Assembly (NCBI GenBank): GCA_937883945.1
Contig: CAKZXY010000049.1
Span: 1 to 39,240, forward strand
Length of the DNA: 39,240 nucleotides
Direction: 5' to 3'
Origin: an uncultured Clavibacter sp.
GTDB lineage: Bacteria > Actinomycetota > Actinomycetes > Nanopelagicales > Nanopelagicaceae
A program made the translations under genes and the position numbers. Below the pieces are notes generated by a model, which was not told the DNA's origin, made no database searches, and saw nothing but the letters and a program-made list of their open reading frames with translations. Position 1 is the stretch's first letter. The number at the start of each line of letters is the position of its first letter. This document shows positions 26,002 to 33,557 of the stretch, piece by piece.

Positions 26002-27227
26002 TACTTTACGATATTACTGGCATCTTCTTCTCTGATATGCCAAGAGGTGCCATATTCCTCTAATAAATCTAGGAAAGGTTTGGCATCAAACCACTCGGGG
26101 CCATTTACCCCTCTTGGCTTCCAAATTCCCTTTTCAATTAATTCCATTGCAATAATTGGATTAACTGCTGTTTGCCAGACTACAGCTTGATCGCCATATT
26201 CCTTCATAGACCACTGATTATCAATTACGTTATAGATATAGACGGCTTTTGGATTTCCTGACTTGTCTAAACCTTTTACTAAAGTTCCAGCGCAAGTCTT
26301 TCCCTTCATTCTTGATCCAAGAGTTGCTGGATCTGGAAGAGATGCCGCAAGAAGATCTCTTGGAGAAACTGATACTCCTTGAACATCCACATTTTCTTTC
26401 TTATCCATTCCAAGCATATTGATGGTCTTTAAGATCTGGATGAACTCTGCTCCAAGACCGTATTTAAAGTTAACTTTTTTTGCATCAATCTTTTGAGGAA
26501 TTAGAACTACCTCTTCGTGTTCCACGTTTACACATTCAACTGGCCCAATACCTTCTGGGAAATCAAATATCTCAATCTCGCTAAATGGTTCAGTGGTAAA
26601 CCAACCACGGCCATCTTCCCAAACTAGTGGAGGATTTAAACACTCCTCGATTGTGGTCCAGATTGAGAAAGAGGGCGCAAAGTCTGCCCCTTCAACTCTT
26701 AAATTAGAGCCATCCAGAACAGTTATTGAATCAATTCGCGAGAAGAGTTCATCATTGGCATATTTAGCAAAGATATCGCTCATGCCAGGCTCTACACCCA
26801 TACCAACTAGAGCAAAGATTTTTCTCTCTTCCCAATTCCAATCTCTTGCAAACTGCTCATCTCCTAGCTTCACACCAGTTTCACGATGTGGGTAGTGAGG
26901 ATGCGGCCTTGAGAGAGACATGGCCATATCGATGTAATTAGTATTTTCGATCTCGCATGCAAGAAAAATCGGCATTACAAATCTAGGATCAACAGCGTTA
27001 ATTACTACATCAGGATCGACTTTGCGAATTAGTTCGCGCAGGTCTTCAAGTTCGGCAGCATTTACCTGAGCTGCAGAAAAGCGCGGGTCTTTAACGCGAT
27101 ATACAGCCTCTTCGGCGCGTGACAGGGTGCGATCTGCAATTACCATTGAGGTAATAAAGGGCCTTCGCACAGCGATATTTGCTATCGCTCTTCCGACGCC
27201 ACCGGCACCTATTACTAGGGCTTTCAT
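26001..27227 (-). CDS. Saccharopine dehydrogenase-like protein (possible carboxynorspermidine/carboxyspermidine dehydrogenase)
   Basis: This 408-residue NAD(P)-binding protein has 'VIGAGGVGRAIANIAVRR' at residues 5-22, 'VDPDVVINAVDPRF' and 'MGVEPGMSDIFAKYA', typical of saccharopine dehydrogenase-related enzymes of the LYS9/CASDH kind. Length and the C-terminal domain agree with bacterial members, which include lysine-metabolism enzymes and carboxynorspermidine dehydrogenase in polyamine synthesis. No partner carboxynorspermidine decarboxylase is in the window, so the assignment stays open. A related fold, homospermidine synthase, is encoded 3.5 kb away, which favours a polyamine role slightly. 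It is followed by the coupled SDR gene. A lysine or aminoadipate role is the main alternative. Confidence 0.8.
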   Translation of the reverse strand: MKALVIGAGGVGRAIANIAVRRPFITSMVIADRTLSRAEEAVYRVKDPRFSAAQVNAAELEDLRELIRKVDPDVVINAVDPRFVMPIFLACEIENTNYIDMAMSLSRPHPHYPHRETGVKLGDEQFARDWNWEERKIFALVGMGVEPGMSDIFAKYANDELFSRIDSITVLDGSNLRVEGADFAPSFSIWTTIEECLNPPLVWEDGRGWFTTEPFSEIEIFDFPEGIGPVECVNVEHEEVVLIPQKIDAKKVNFKYGLGAEFIQILKTINMLGMDKKENVDVQGVSVSPRDLLAASLPDPATLGSRMKGKTCAGTLVKGLDKSGNPKAVYIYNVIDNQWSMKEYGDQAVVWQTAVNPIIAMELIEKGIWKPRGVNGPEWFDAKPFLDLLEEYGTSWHIREEDASNIVK

Positions 27228-27334
27228 GATTAGAAATCAACTCCAAACGAGATTGAGCGTTAGGCTATCTGAAAGCATTGAATTAAGCAATTTACCGCGT
27301 AAAAATATTGAATTATCATTAGATACTTCACATT

Positions 27335-27350
27335 TATTACGTAAGTAATA
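27335..27350. repeat. Inverted repeat upstream of tRNA-Arg
   Basis: TATTAC (27335-27340) and GTAATA (27345-27350) flank GTAA. It is AT-rich and lies about 35 bases before the tRNA, so it may overlap the tRNA promoter or be a chance palindrome. Confidence 0.3.
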
Positions 27351-27365
27351 TTCTGTGAATAGAGT

Positions 27366-27381
27366 GTGAAATTATTTTCAC
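27366..27381. repeat. Inverted repeat immediately 5' of tRNA-Arg
   Basis: GTGAAA (27366-27371) and TTTCAC (27376-27381) flank TTAT, ending four bases before the mature tRNA. In the precursor it would make a 5' leader hairpin next to the RNase P cut site. Confidence 0.35.
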
Positions 27382-27385
27382 TTAA

Positions 27386-27458
27386 GTCCTTGTAGCTCAG
27401 TGGATAGAGCAACCGCCTCCTAAGCGGTAGGTCGCCGGTTCAACTCCGGCCAAGGACA
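27386..27458 (+). tRNA. tRNA-Arg (anticodon CCT)
   Basis: The 73-base cloverleaf is complete. The acceptor GTCCTTG (27386-27392) pairs with CAAGGAC (27451-27457), with discriminator A at 27458. The D-arm is GCTC/GAGC. The anticodon stem ACCGC/GCGGT encloses the loop CTCCTAA with anticodon CCT at 27419-27421. The T-arm is GCCGG-TTCAACT-CCGGC. It decodes AGG. The 3' CCA is not encoded and must be added by the nucleotidyltransferase. A T-rich stretch follows at about 27465-27475. It stands alone between divergent gene ends. Confidence 0.97.
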
Positions 27459-27498
27459 CAAAATATTTTTAATTTCTAATTAATTTGAGAAAATCAGC

Positions 27499-29601
27499 TC
27501 AGTGATTAATTTGGAAGCGCTTAAGCGAGCGTGGAGCCCACCAATTCCAGTTACCGAAGAGTCTCATAAGAGCTGGCACTAGAAATGCGCGAATCAAAGT
27601 AGCATCAAGAAGTATTGCGAAAGCAACGCCAAATCCCATCATCTTGATTGATGTCACACCGCTAATAACAAAGGCAGCAAAGACCACCGCCAGAATAAAG
27701 GCTGCTGCGGTGATGATTCGTGCTGATTTTTGTAAACCCATCGCAACAGAATCAATATTGGAATTGCCAGCATCATGCTCTTCTTTAATTCGTGAGAGCA
27801 AGAAGACTTCATAGTCCATAGATAACCCAAAGGCTACAACTGCAATTAAGACCATGGTATTTGTATCAAGCGATCCAGTCTCAATGAAATCTCCGACAAG
27901 GAACTTTAGATTTCCATCGATAAATACCCAGGTCAGAACTCCCATGGTTGCAGCAAGTGAGATGAAATTTAAGATCAAGGCCTTAATCGGAAGAAGGACT
28001 GAGCCAGTAAATGCAAAGAGAAGTAATAGCACAGTAATTATGATCCAACCAAGAACGGCAGGAAGAGTGCTAGAGATTGCATTTTGCGTATCTGCATAAT
28101 CTGCCGCAGCGCCGCCTATCAAAGTTCCATCAGGTGAGGGCAGATTGCGAAGCTCCTTAATTAGAGCCTCACCCTCACTAGTTCTTGGCTGCATTGAATG
28201 AATTGCTACAACGCGTGCACTTTCACCAACTAACTCAATTTGGCCAACTCGAGAGATGCCTTGAGTTGCTGAAACTTGGTTTAGAAATGCGTTTATCTCA
28301 CTTGTCTGTGATGCTCCATTTGGAAAAACTATTTCAATCGGGTTGCTCTCCTGGCCTGGAAATTCATCAGCAATAAATTGCGATGCGATATATGCCCGAT
28401 CGCCTCTAGGCAGAACCCCACTATCTACTTGGGAGAACTTAATATTTGCTATTGGAGCAATCATCAAGAAGAGCACTGCTAAAGAAGCAGTTATTACACC
28501 GATCGGTCTTCTCATAACAAATCTTGCAACCTTTGACCATCTTCCATCTTCTTTTTGAACTATTCCACCTTTGCGAACTACGCCCTTATTAATTTTTGTT
28601 CCCAATAGGGCCAAAATTGCTGGCAGAGGAATGAGCGCTCCAACTACGGCAAGTGCTACTACTGCAGCACCGGCATAACCCATAGATTTTAAGAAATTCT
28701 GCGGAAAGAATGTAAGTGATAAGAGAGTAAGAACAACGGTGACTCCAGAGTAAAAGACCGTCTTTCCAGCTGTTCGAAGCGTATTTACTATCGCACTTTC
28801 ATTATCAAGACCCTTAGCTAATTCTTCTCGGAATCTATTAACTATCAATAGCGCGTAATCAATTCCTAAGCCCAAGCCAAGTCCAGTAGTTAAATTCAAG
28901 GCAAATATGCTGACATCGGTAACAAGTGTCAGTAAGAGCATAACTAGAAGTGTTCCCAAAATCGCTGTAATGCCAACAATTAGAGGCATAGCAGATGCAG
29001 CCATAGCTCCAAAGACAAAGAGTAGAAGAAGAAATGTAAGTGGAATAGATACTGCCTCAGAGATTTTTAGATCATTTTGGATTCGGCCATTAATGGCATT
29101 TGCAAAAACTGCGCCACCAGATGCATAAACTTCCATGCCTTCAAATGCTCCATCATATTTTTCTTGATAGAGGCCGCCGAGTTTATCTATCTCAGTAAAG
29201 TCTGTTGACTTTAGGTAGACGAAAATAAACGCAGAATTTCCATCTTTGCTCTTAAGCGAAGGAGCTCTACCTGCAGACCAATAAGAGAGAACACTTTCGG
29301 CGCTGGGCTCACTTCGAAGGCTAGCTTCAATTTTCTCTGCAGTTGCAACCACGCTTAGATCATCAACAGACTTATCTTTTCCATCCACAACCAATACAAC
29401 TGCCGGACTCTTTACTTCAAATGTTTCATCTAGATACTCCCAGACCTTTGCTGAGTCACTATTGGGGTCCATGTATCCACCGGTATCAAAGCGAGAGAAA
29501 ACCTGAGAGCCAACGACCCCAGCAAATATCGTTGAGAGCAAGAAGAGAGCAAGTATTGGCTTTTTGCGCTTAGCAATTAGATGTCCAAGTTTTTCAAACA
29601 T
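27499..29601 (-). CDS. MMPL family transporter (RND superfamily)
   Basis: This is a 700-residue exporter with two homologous halves, each with one long extracytoplasmic loop after the first helix and about six helices (12 in total). The proton-relay Asp-Tyr pairs of MmpL proteins are present in both halves: 'LGLGIDYALLIVNRFREE' and 'FGLSMDYEVFLLSRIKEEHD'. 'VFSRFDTGGYMDPNSDSAK' after the first helix is typical. MMPL proteins export lipids or hydrophobic compounds; the cargo is unknown. I choose ATG 29601 because TATTAT (29608-29613, minus strand) lies exactly six bases before it; a frame from 29640 would overlap the small gene on the other strand. Confidence 0.93.
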   Translation of the reverse strand: MFEKLGHLIAKRKKPILALFLLSTIFAGVVGSQVFSRFDTGGYMDPNSDSAKVWEYLDETFEVKSPAVVLVVDGKDKSVDDLSVVATAEKIEASLRSEPSAESVLSYWSAGRAPSLKSKDGNSAFIFVYLKSTDFTEIDKLGGLYQEKYDGAFEGMEVYASGGAVFANAINGRIQNDLKISEAVSIPLTFLLLLFVFGAMAASAMPLIVGITAILGTLLVMLLLTLVTDVSIFALNLTTGLGLGLGIDYALLIVNRFREELAKGLDNESAIVNTLRTAGKTVFYSGVTVVLTLLSLTFFPQNFLKSMGYAGAAVVALAVVGALIPLPAILALLGTKINKGVVRKGGIVQKEDGRWSKVARFVMRRPIGVITASLAVLFLMIAPIANIKFSQVDSGVLPRGDRAYIASQFIADEFPGQESNPIEIVFPNGASQTSEINAFLNQVSATQGISRVGQIELVGESARVVAIHSMQPRTSEGEALIKELRNLPSPDGTLIGGAAADYADTQNAISSTLPAVLGWIIITVLLLLFAFTGSVLLPIKALILNFISLAATMGVLTWVFIDGNLKFLVGDFIETGSLDTNTMVLIAVVAFGLSMDYEVFLLSRIKEEHDAGNSNIDSVAMGLQKSARIITAAAFILAVVFAAFVISGVTSIKMMGFGVAFAILLDATLIRAFLVPALMRLFGNWNWWAPRSLKRFQINH

Positions 29602-29606
29602 GGTGA

Positions 29607-29613
29607 CATAATA
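29607..29613. promoter_or_regulatory. Superimposed divergent -10 elements (MMPL / small ORF)
   Basis: On the minus strand TATTAT (29608-29613) lies six bases before the MMPL ATG. On the plus strand CATAAT (29607-29612) lies six bases before the ATG at 29619. The two hexamers share five bases, so only one direction can be opened at a time. Confidence 0.5.
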
Positions 29614-29618
29614 TCGGC

Positions 29619-29720
29619 ATGAGCGAGATACTTCCGGCAATAACTTCAGATGAAGTAGAAACCGAGATAGATATCACTCGCGAAGATGAAATCAAGAACG
29701 ATAAGCCCCCGCATCACTAG
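29619..29720 (+). CDS. Candidate 33-residue acidic protein
   Basis: This short frame begins 'MSEILPAITSDEVETEIDIT' and ends 'REDEIKNDKPPHH'. It is too short for standard gene callers. Support comes from a CATAAT hexamer exactly six bases before the ATG, the same geometry as neighbouring genes. It also fills the space between the divergent MMPL promoter and the end of fmdB with only a 14-base gap, and it has an ordered composition (acidic core, Pro-Pro-His-His end). The 'ITREDEI...PPHH' ending looks familiar to me from short actinobacterial hypothetical proteins, but I cannot confirm it. No membrane segment. Function unknown. Confidence 0.5.
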   Translation: MSEILPAITSDEVETEIDITREDEIKNDKPPHH

Positions 29721-29734
29721 CAACTAGCTAAGAA

Positions 29735-29980
29735 TTAATCACTCTTTGTAGGTGGTGGTGTGCTGGTTGCAGCCGGAGTTGGCTTTGGCGCTTCACTCTT
29801 TTTAACTTGTGAATCAGTCTTATAAAAGCCAGAACCTTTGAAAACGATGCCGACATTTGAGTAAATCTTTCGAACCTCTTTGCCACACTCAGGACAAATA
29901 GAGATTGGCTCATCTGTGAAGGATTGCACTTCCTCGAAGGCATGTTCACAGGCGGTACATTGATATTGGTATGTCGGCAC
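29735..29980 (-). CDS. FmdB family zinc-ribbon protein
   Basis: This 81-residue protein begins 'MPTYQYQCTACEHAFEEVQS' and has cysteine pairs C8/C11 and C29/C32, a zinc ribbon of the FmdB/CxxC regulatory family. The tail (about residues 57-81) is low-complexity, rich in Pro, Thr and Lys ('PKPTPAATSTPPPTKSD'). The family name comes from a putative regulator beside a formamidase gene; its role in actinobacteria is not established. The GTG at 29980 has TAAGAT (29987-29992, minus strand) exactly six bases upstream, indicating a leaderless transcript. It is divergent from the copD-ctaG gene. An out-of-phase frame at 29728-29949 is a shadow. Confidence 0.9.
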   Translation of the reverse strand: MPTYQYQCTACEHAFEEVQSFTDEPISICPECGKEVRKIYSNVGIVFKGSGFYKTDSQVKKSEAPKPTPAATSTPPPTKSD

Positions 29981-29984
29981 AGCG

Positions 29985-29992
29985 TAATCTTA
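29985..29992. promoter_or_regulatory. Overlapping divergent -10 elements (fmdB / copD-ctaG)
   Basis: The minus-strand TAAGAT (29987-29992) is six bases from the fmdB GTG. The plus-strand TAATCT (29985-29990) overlaps it by four bases and would start transcription near 29997-29999, about 35 bases before the copD ATG. Confidence 0.4.
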
Positions 29993-30034
29993 GGGAGTAT
30001 GAATTACTTCGGCGAATTGGAGTAGCAGGCGAGC

Positions 30035-31819
30035 ATGTTCTTTGATCTAGCAAATAGCGCACTTGCTGTCCTTGTAATTGGACTTTTAATTTCCCTTGCC
30101 TTTCTACTGCCGGAGAATCAGGGTCGTCTAGAGCAGAGCGCTTCATTAACTCTTCAGGGTTTAAAGCTTGCCTCCGGATTATGGTTTGTTATTTCAATTG
30201 GCTATTTATTATCTAGCCTTGCTGAAATATTTGGTAGTGGAATTAGTGAAATCTTAAAAGTGAATATCTTGCAATCATTTATAACTCAGATAACTCTTGG
30301 AAAATTATTGGCCTATCAAGTCATAGTGGCTCTTCTGGTATTTATCTTTTCAAATCTAATAAAGAAAAACGGGGGCGCTCTAGCACTTCTTATCTTGGCA
30401 CTTAGCGGGATTGTTGCGCCACTTTTTCAAAGTCATTCCAGCTCACAAGGCAGCCACTCACTAGCAATCGGCTCACTTGTGATTCATGTAATTGCCTTGA
30501 GCTTTTGGATTGGTAGTGTGATTGCTATAAAGATAATGCCAAGTGAGTTACAGAACTTTGCTTTCTCTAGAGTCTCTACAATTGCCCTTTGGTCATCTCT
30601 TTCGGTCGTCTTAACCGGAATTACTAACGCTTGGACAAGACTTCGCTTGAGTCAGGATTGGTTTAGCGGATATGGCGCTTTAATTTCTCTAAAAATTGTA
30701 TTAACGCTTCTTGTTTTTATTATTGCAAGCAGAGTAAGAAATAATCTATCGGTTAATGCTCTAGTCACATTTGAAATTGGGGTAATGGCGGCAATTTTAG
30801 GGATTGGATCAATTCTTAATCGCTTTACTCCAAAGGAAAGTGGAGAAGTTGAATTTGATCGCATCAGAGAGCTAGTGGGAATTTCTATGCCGAGTGAGCC
30901 CACTCTTTCTAAAGTGTTCTTTGAATATGAGGCAAATGGCTCAGCACTTGGCGCTCTGATTTTTGCTACTGCGCTATATATTCGAGGCGTAGTTGCCCTA
31001 GCTCGAAGGGGAGATCGCTGGCCAGTTGGCAGAACAATTTCTTTTGCTATTGGAATTTCACTTCTAGATTATGCAACAAGTGGCGGCTTAGGTCTCTACT
31101 CTCATTTCTCTTTTCAATATCACATGATTGCTCATATGGTTTTAAGCATGATTGCTCCAATTGCAATCATATTAAGCGCTCCAATCACACTTGCTTTAAG
31201 AACTCTTCCTATTGGTCGCGATAAATCTGAGCGAGGAATTCGAGGCATGCTTATCCAAACTCTTCACTCTCGGCCAAGTAGAGTCATTACTCATCCAGTT
31301 TCAGCGTTAGTAATATTTGATGGCTCTCTCTTTGCACTTTATTTCACTCCGCTATTTTCAAATCTAATGAGTGGACACTTTGGTCACTTGATTATGAATT
31401 TTCACTTCATTGCTGCCGGCTTGCTCTTCTTTCATGTCATAGTTGGAATTGATCCAAATCCCAGAAAAGTTCATCACTTAGTTCGAGTAGTAATACTGCT
31501 TGCAGCGATGAGTATCCACGCCTTCTTCTCAATTGCTTTAATGTCAGCTAATGAATTAATTGATGGTGGTTTTTATCAGTTATTGGATCGACCTTGGGCC
31601 ACAGATCTTCTAAGCGATCAAAAGGCGGGGGCTGCTATTGGTTGGGCGATGGGTGAGATACCAATCGTTATCGCCCTTGTTGCAACTTTCATTCAGTGGG
31701 TAAGAAGTGATGCCAGGGAAGCTAAGAGGGCAGATCGTCGCTCCAATACAGATCTTGCCGAATATAACGCCTATCTTGAGCAACTTTCTCGCAAGAACAA
31801 TTCAGCACAAGATAAGTAG
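30035..31819 (+). CDS. CopD / cytochrome c oxidase assembly CtaG fusion protein
   Basis: This is a 594-residue multi-pass membrane protein of two joined parts. Residues about 1-265 resemble CopD (copper import/resistance, around nine helices, histidine-containing 'SLVIHVIALSFWIGSVIAI'). Residues about 290-560 match caa3-type CtaG ('FSFQYHMIAHMVLSMIAPI', 'GHFGHLIMNFHFIAAGLLFF', 'MSIHAFFSIALM'), with histidines suited to copper binding. The fusion is typical of actinobacteria. It probably delivers copper for heme-copper oxidase assembly. The tail is cytoplasmic and charged. The ATG at 30035 is preceded by a weak GGAG at 30019-30022; an eight-codon frame from 29999 ends just before it. The next gene starts nine bases after the stop. 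Confidence 0.9.
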   Translation: MFFDLANSALAVLVIGLLISLAFLLPENQGRLEQSASLTLQGLKLASGLWFVISIGYLLSSLAEIFGSGISEILKVNILQSFITQITLGKLLAYQVIVALLVFIFSNLIKKNGGALALLILALSGIVAPLFQSHSSSQGSHSLAIGSLVIHVIALSFWIGSVIAIKIMPSELQNFAFSRVSTIALWSSLSVVLTGITNAWTRLRLSQDWFSGYGALISLKIVLTLLVFIIASRVRNNLSVNALVTFEIGVMAAILGIGSILNRFTPKESGEVEFDRIRELVGISMPSEPTLSKVFFEYEANGSALGALIFATALYIRGVVALARRGDRWPVGRTISFAIGISLLDYATSGGLGLYSHFSFQYHMIAHMVLSMIAPIAIILSAPITLALRTLPIGRDKSERGIRGMLIQTLHSRPSRVITHPVSALVIFDGSLFALYFTPLFSNLMSGHFGHLIMNFHFIAAGLLFFHVIVGIDPNPRKVHHLVRVVILLAAMSIHAFFSIALMSANELIDGGFYQLLDRPWATDLLSDQKAGAAIGWAMGEIPIVIALVATFIQWVRSDAREAKRADRRSNTDLAEYNAYLEQLSRKNNSAQDK

Positions 31820-31822
31820 TAT
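31817..31822 (+). promoter_or_regulatory. -10 element of leaderless acyl-CoA dehydrogenase
   Basis: TAGTAT overlaps the copD-ctaG stop codon (TAG, 31817-31819) and lies exactly six bases before the ATG at 31829, giving the downstream gene its own start point despite the nine-base gap. Confidence 0.5.
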
Positions 31823-31828
31823 TGCGCC

Positions 31829-32977
31829 ATGGAAAATCTCTTCGACCTTCCTGAGGAATACCAAGCCTTAAGAGCGAGCGTTCGCTCACTTGCTGATAAA
31901 AAAATCCAACCCTTTGCGCATGACGTTGATGCTAATTCCAGATATCCGCAAGAAGCATTTGAAGCTCTTCAAGGTGCAGGTCTTGCAGCAGCCCATGTTC
32001 CTACTGAATATGGCGGCGATGGAGCAGATGCACTTGGCGTTGTAATAATCATCGAAGAAGTTGCCAGAGTCTGTGCTTCTGCATCTTTAATTCCTGCAGT
32101 AAATAAACTTGGATCTGTTCCACTTATATTGGGTGGTAGCCCTGATCAACAAAAGCGCTGGCTAACACCGCTTGCTCAAGGAAAAGGTTTTTCATATTGC
32201 CTCTCAGAATCAGAGGCTGGATCAGATGCTGCTTCAATGAAAACAAAAGCGGTAAGAAAAGGCGATGGTTGGGTTCTAAATGGAAGTAAGAAGTGGATTT
32301 CAAATGCTGGAGTCTCTGAGTTTTATACAGTTTTAGCATCAACAGATCCAGAGAAAGGCGCAAAGGGAATTACAGCATTTATCGTAGAAAAAAGTGATCC
32401 TGGTCTTTCATTTGGTGCGCCAGAGAAGAAGATGGGCTTTAAAGGATCTCCAACCCGTGAGGTCTACCTAGATAATGTTGAAATTAGCGATGATCGCAGA
32501 ATTAGTGAAATTGGAGCAGGTTTTGCTCTTGCTATGAAGACTCTTGATCACACCAGAATTACTATCGCTGCGCAAGCACTAGGCATAGCCCAAGGAGCTT
32601 TTGAAGTTGCTACTAAATATGCTCATGAGAGAAAGCAATTCGGCAAACCAATCTTTGATTTTCAAGCAGTGCAATTTATGTTAGCTGACATGGCTATGGA
32701 AATTGCTGCTGCAAGGCAGCTGACATATGCCGCAGCAAGTAAGAGTGAAAATAGCGCAAGTGATTTAACCTTCTTCTCTGCTGCTTCAAAATGTTATGCA
32801 ACCGATGTAGCCATGAAGGTAACAACCGATGCAGTCCAAGTTCTCGGTGGATATGGATATGTAAGTGATTATCCTGTGGAGCGAATGATGCGAGATGCGA
32901 AGTTAACTCAAATTTATGAGGGAACTAATCAAGTCCAGCGCCTAGTGATGGCTCGAAACCTTAATTCTTTGCTGTAA
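31829..32977 (+). CDS. Acyl-CoA dehydrogenase
   Basis: This FAD enzyme introduces a 2,3-double bond into acyl-CoA. The 382 residues are standard. Signature 1 'CLSESEAGSDAASMKTKAV' (about residues 124-142) and 'WVLNGSKKWISNAG' bind FAD. Signature 2 'QVLGGYGYVSDYPVERMMRD' lies near residue 340, followed by the catalytic glutamate in 'IYEGTNQVQRLVMARNL'. The Glu position is that of short-chain/butyryl-CoA dehydrogenases, so a short- or branched-chain substrate is most likely. No electron-transfer flavoprotein or other beta-oxidation gene is adjacent. A leaderless start is likely from TAGTAT six bases upstream. Its 3' end overlaps the convergent 5-FCL gene by 17 bases. Confidence 0.95.
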   Translation: MENLFDLPEEYQALRASVRSLADKKIQPFAHDVDANSRYPQEAFEALQGAGLAAAHVPTEYGGDGADALGVVIIIEEVARVCASASLIPAVNKLGSVPLILGGSPDQQKRWLTPLAQGKGFSYCLSESEAGSDAASMKTKAVRKGDGWVLNGSKKWISNAGVSEFYTVLASTDPEKGAKGITAFIVEKSDPGLSFGAPEKKMGFKGSPTREVYLDNVEISDDRRISEIGAGFALAMKTLDHTRITIAAQALGIAQGAFEVATKYAHERKQFGKPIFDFQAVQFMLADMAMEIAAARQLTYAAASKSENSASDLTFFSAASKCYATDVAMKVTTDAVQVLGGYGYVSDYPVERMMRDAKLTQIYEGTNQVQRLVMARNLNSLL

Positions 32978-33524
32978 ACCTAACCAAGATTTCAGGGGTT
33001 GCTGCAGCATCTAATTTGCAATCAAAACTCTCTACAGGAAGTTTCTCACTTGTTAGTTCACCGCTATAGACCAGAGCAACTTTCCAGGAATTTAACTTCG
33101 CTAATGCGCGATCATATGAGCCTCCACCTTGACCGAGGCGATTTCCCTGGCGATCAACGTGAAGAGCTGGAACTATCACAACATCAATGTTTCCCATAAA
33201 ACTCTCACCCTTTGGTGACTTTACTTTGCCATCAATTTCTAGATCTTCATCCTTTCCTGTCCAGATAATCCAATCTAGATCATTATCTGGAAGGCGTCTT
33301 GGCAATAAAAGAGTCTTACCACTTTGAATCAAGGATTTGTTTAGCTCTGATGTGTCTGGCTCACTTGCATATGAGTGATAACTTGCAAGAACCTGGGAAC
33401 TTTTGATTTCTTTACTATCTAATAAATGCTGCCAAGAACTCTCTGTGATGAGAAACTCTCTCTCACTTCGAAAGCGCCGGCGAAGTTCTGACTTAATTAA
33501 TGACGCACTCTGGGTTGAATCCAC
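32961..33524 (-). CDS. 5-formyltetrahydrofolate cyclo-ligase
   Basis: This enzyme converts 5-formyl-THF and ATP to 5,10-methenyl-THF, recovering folate from the storage form. The 187 residues include the N-terminal basic 'LIKSELRRRFRSER', 'TLLLPRRLPDNDLDWIIWTG', 'DVVIVPALHVDRQGNRLGQG' and 'GGSYDRALAKL', the ATP-binding signature GxGxGYYD variant. The GTG at 33524 has TACGCT (33531-33536, minus strand) exactly six bases upstream. It sits beside the moeA-like gene as in mycobacteria, but galU, which I recall between them there, is absent. It is divergent from the Glp-like gene with 33 bases between start codons. Confidence 0.93.
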   Translation of the reverse strand: MDSTQSASLIKSELRRRFRSEREFLITESSWQHLLDSKEIKSSQVLASYHSYASEPDTSELNKSLIQSGKTLLLPRRLPDNDLDWIIWTGKDEDLEIDGKVKSPKGESFMGNIDVVIVPALHVDRQGNRLGQGGGSYDRALAKLNSWKVALVYSGELTSEKLPVESFDCKLDAAATPEILVRFTAKN

Positions 33525-33530
33525 GGGATT

Positions 33531-33551
33531 AGCGTAGATTCAAAGTAGGGT
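33531..33551. promoter_or_regulatory. Divergent leaderless promoters (5-FCL / Glp-like)
   Basis: TACGCT on the minus strand (33531-33536) is six bases before the 5-FCL GTG, and TAGGGT on the plus strand (33546-33551) is six bases before the Glp-like GTG. Both -10 elements and both start sites fit in the 33-base spacer. Confidence 0.5.
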
Positions 33552-33557
33552 TACTAC

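Noticed and set aside
27386-27458. tRNA-Arg as an integration (att) site
   Set aside because: No repeated 3' tRNA fragment, integrase or phage-like genes occur nearby; flanking genes look native.
29728-29949. 73-codon minus-strand frame overlapping fmdB
   Set aside because: It is an out-of-phase shadow of fmdB; the zinc-ribbon protein in the other frame is clearly the real product.
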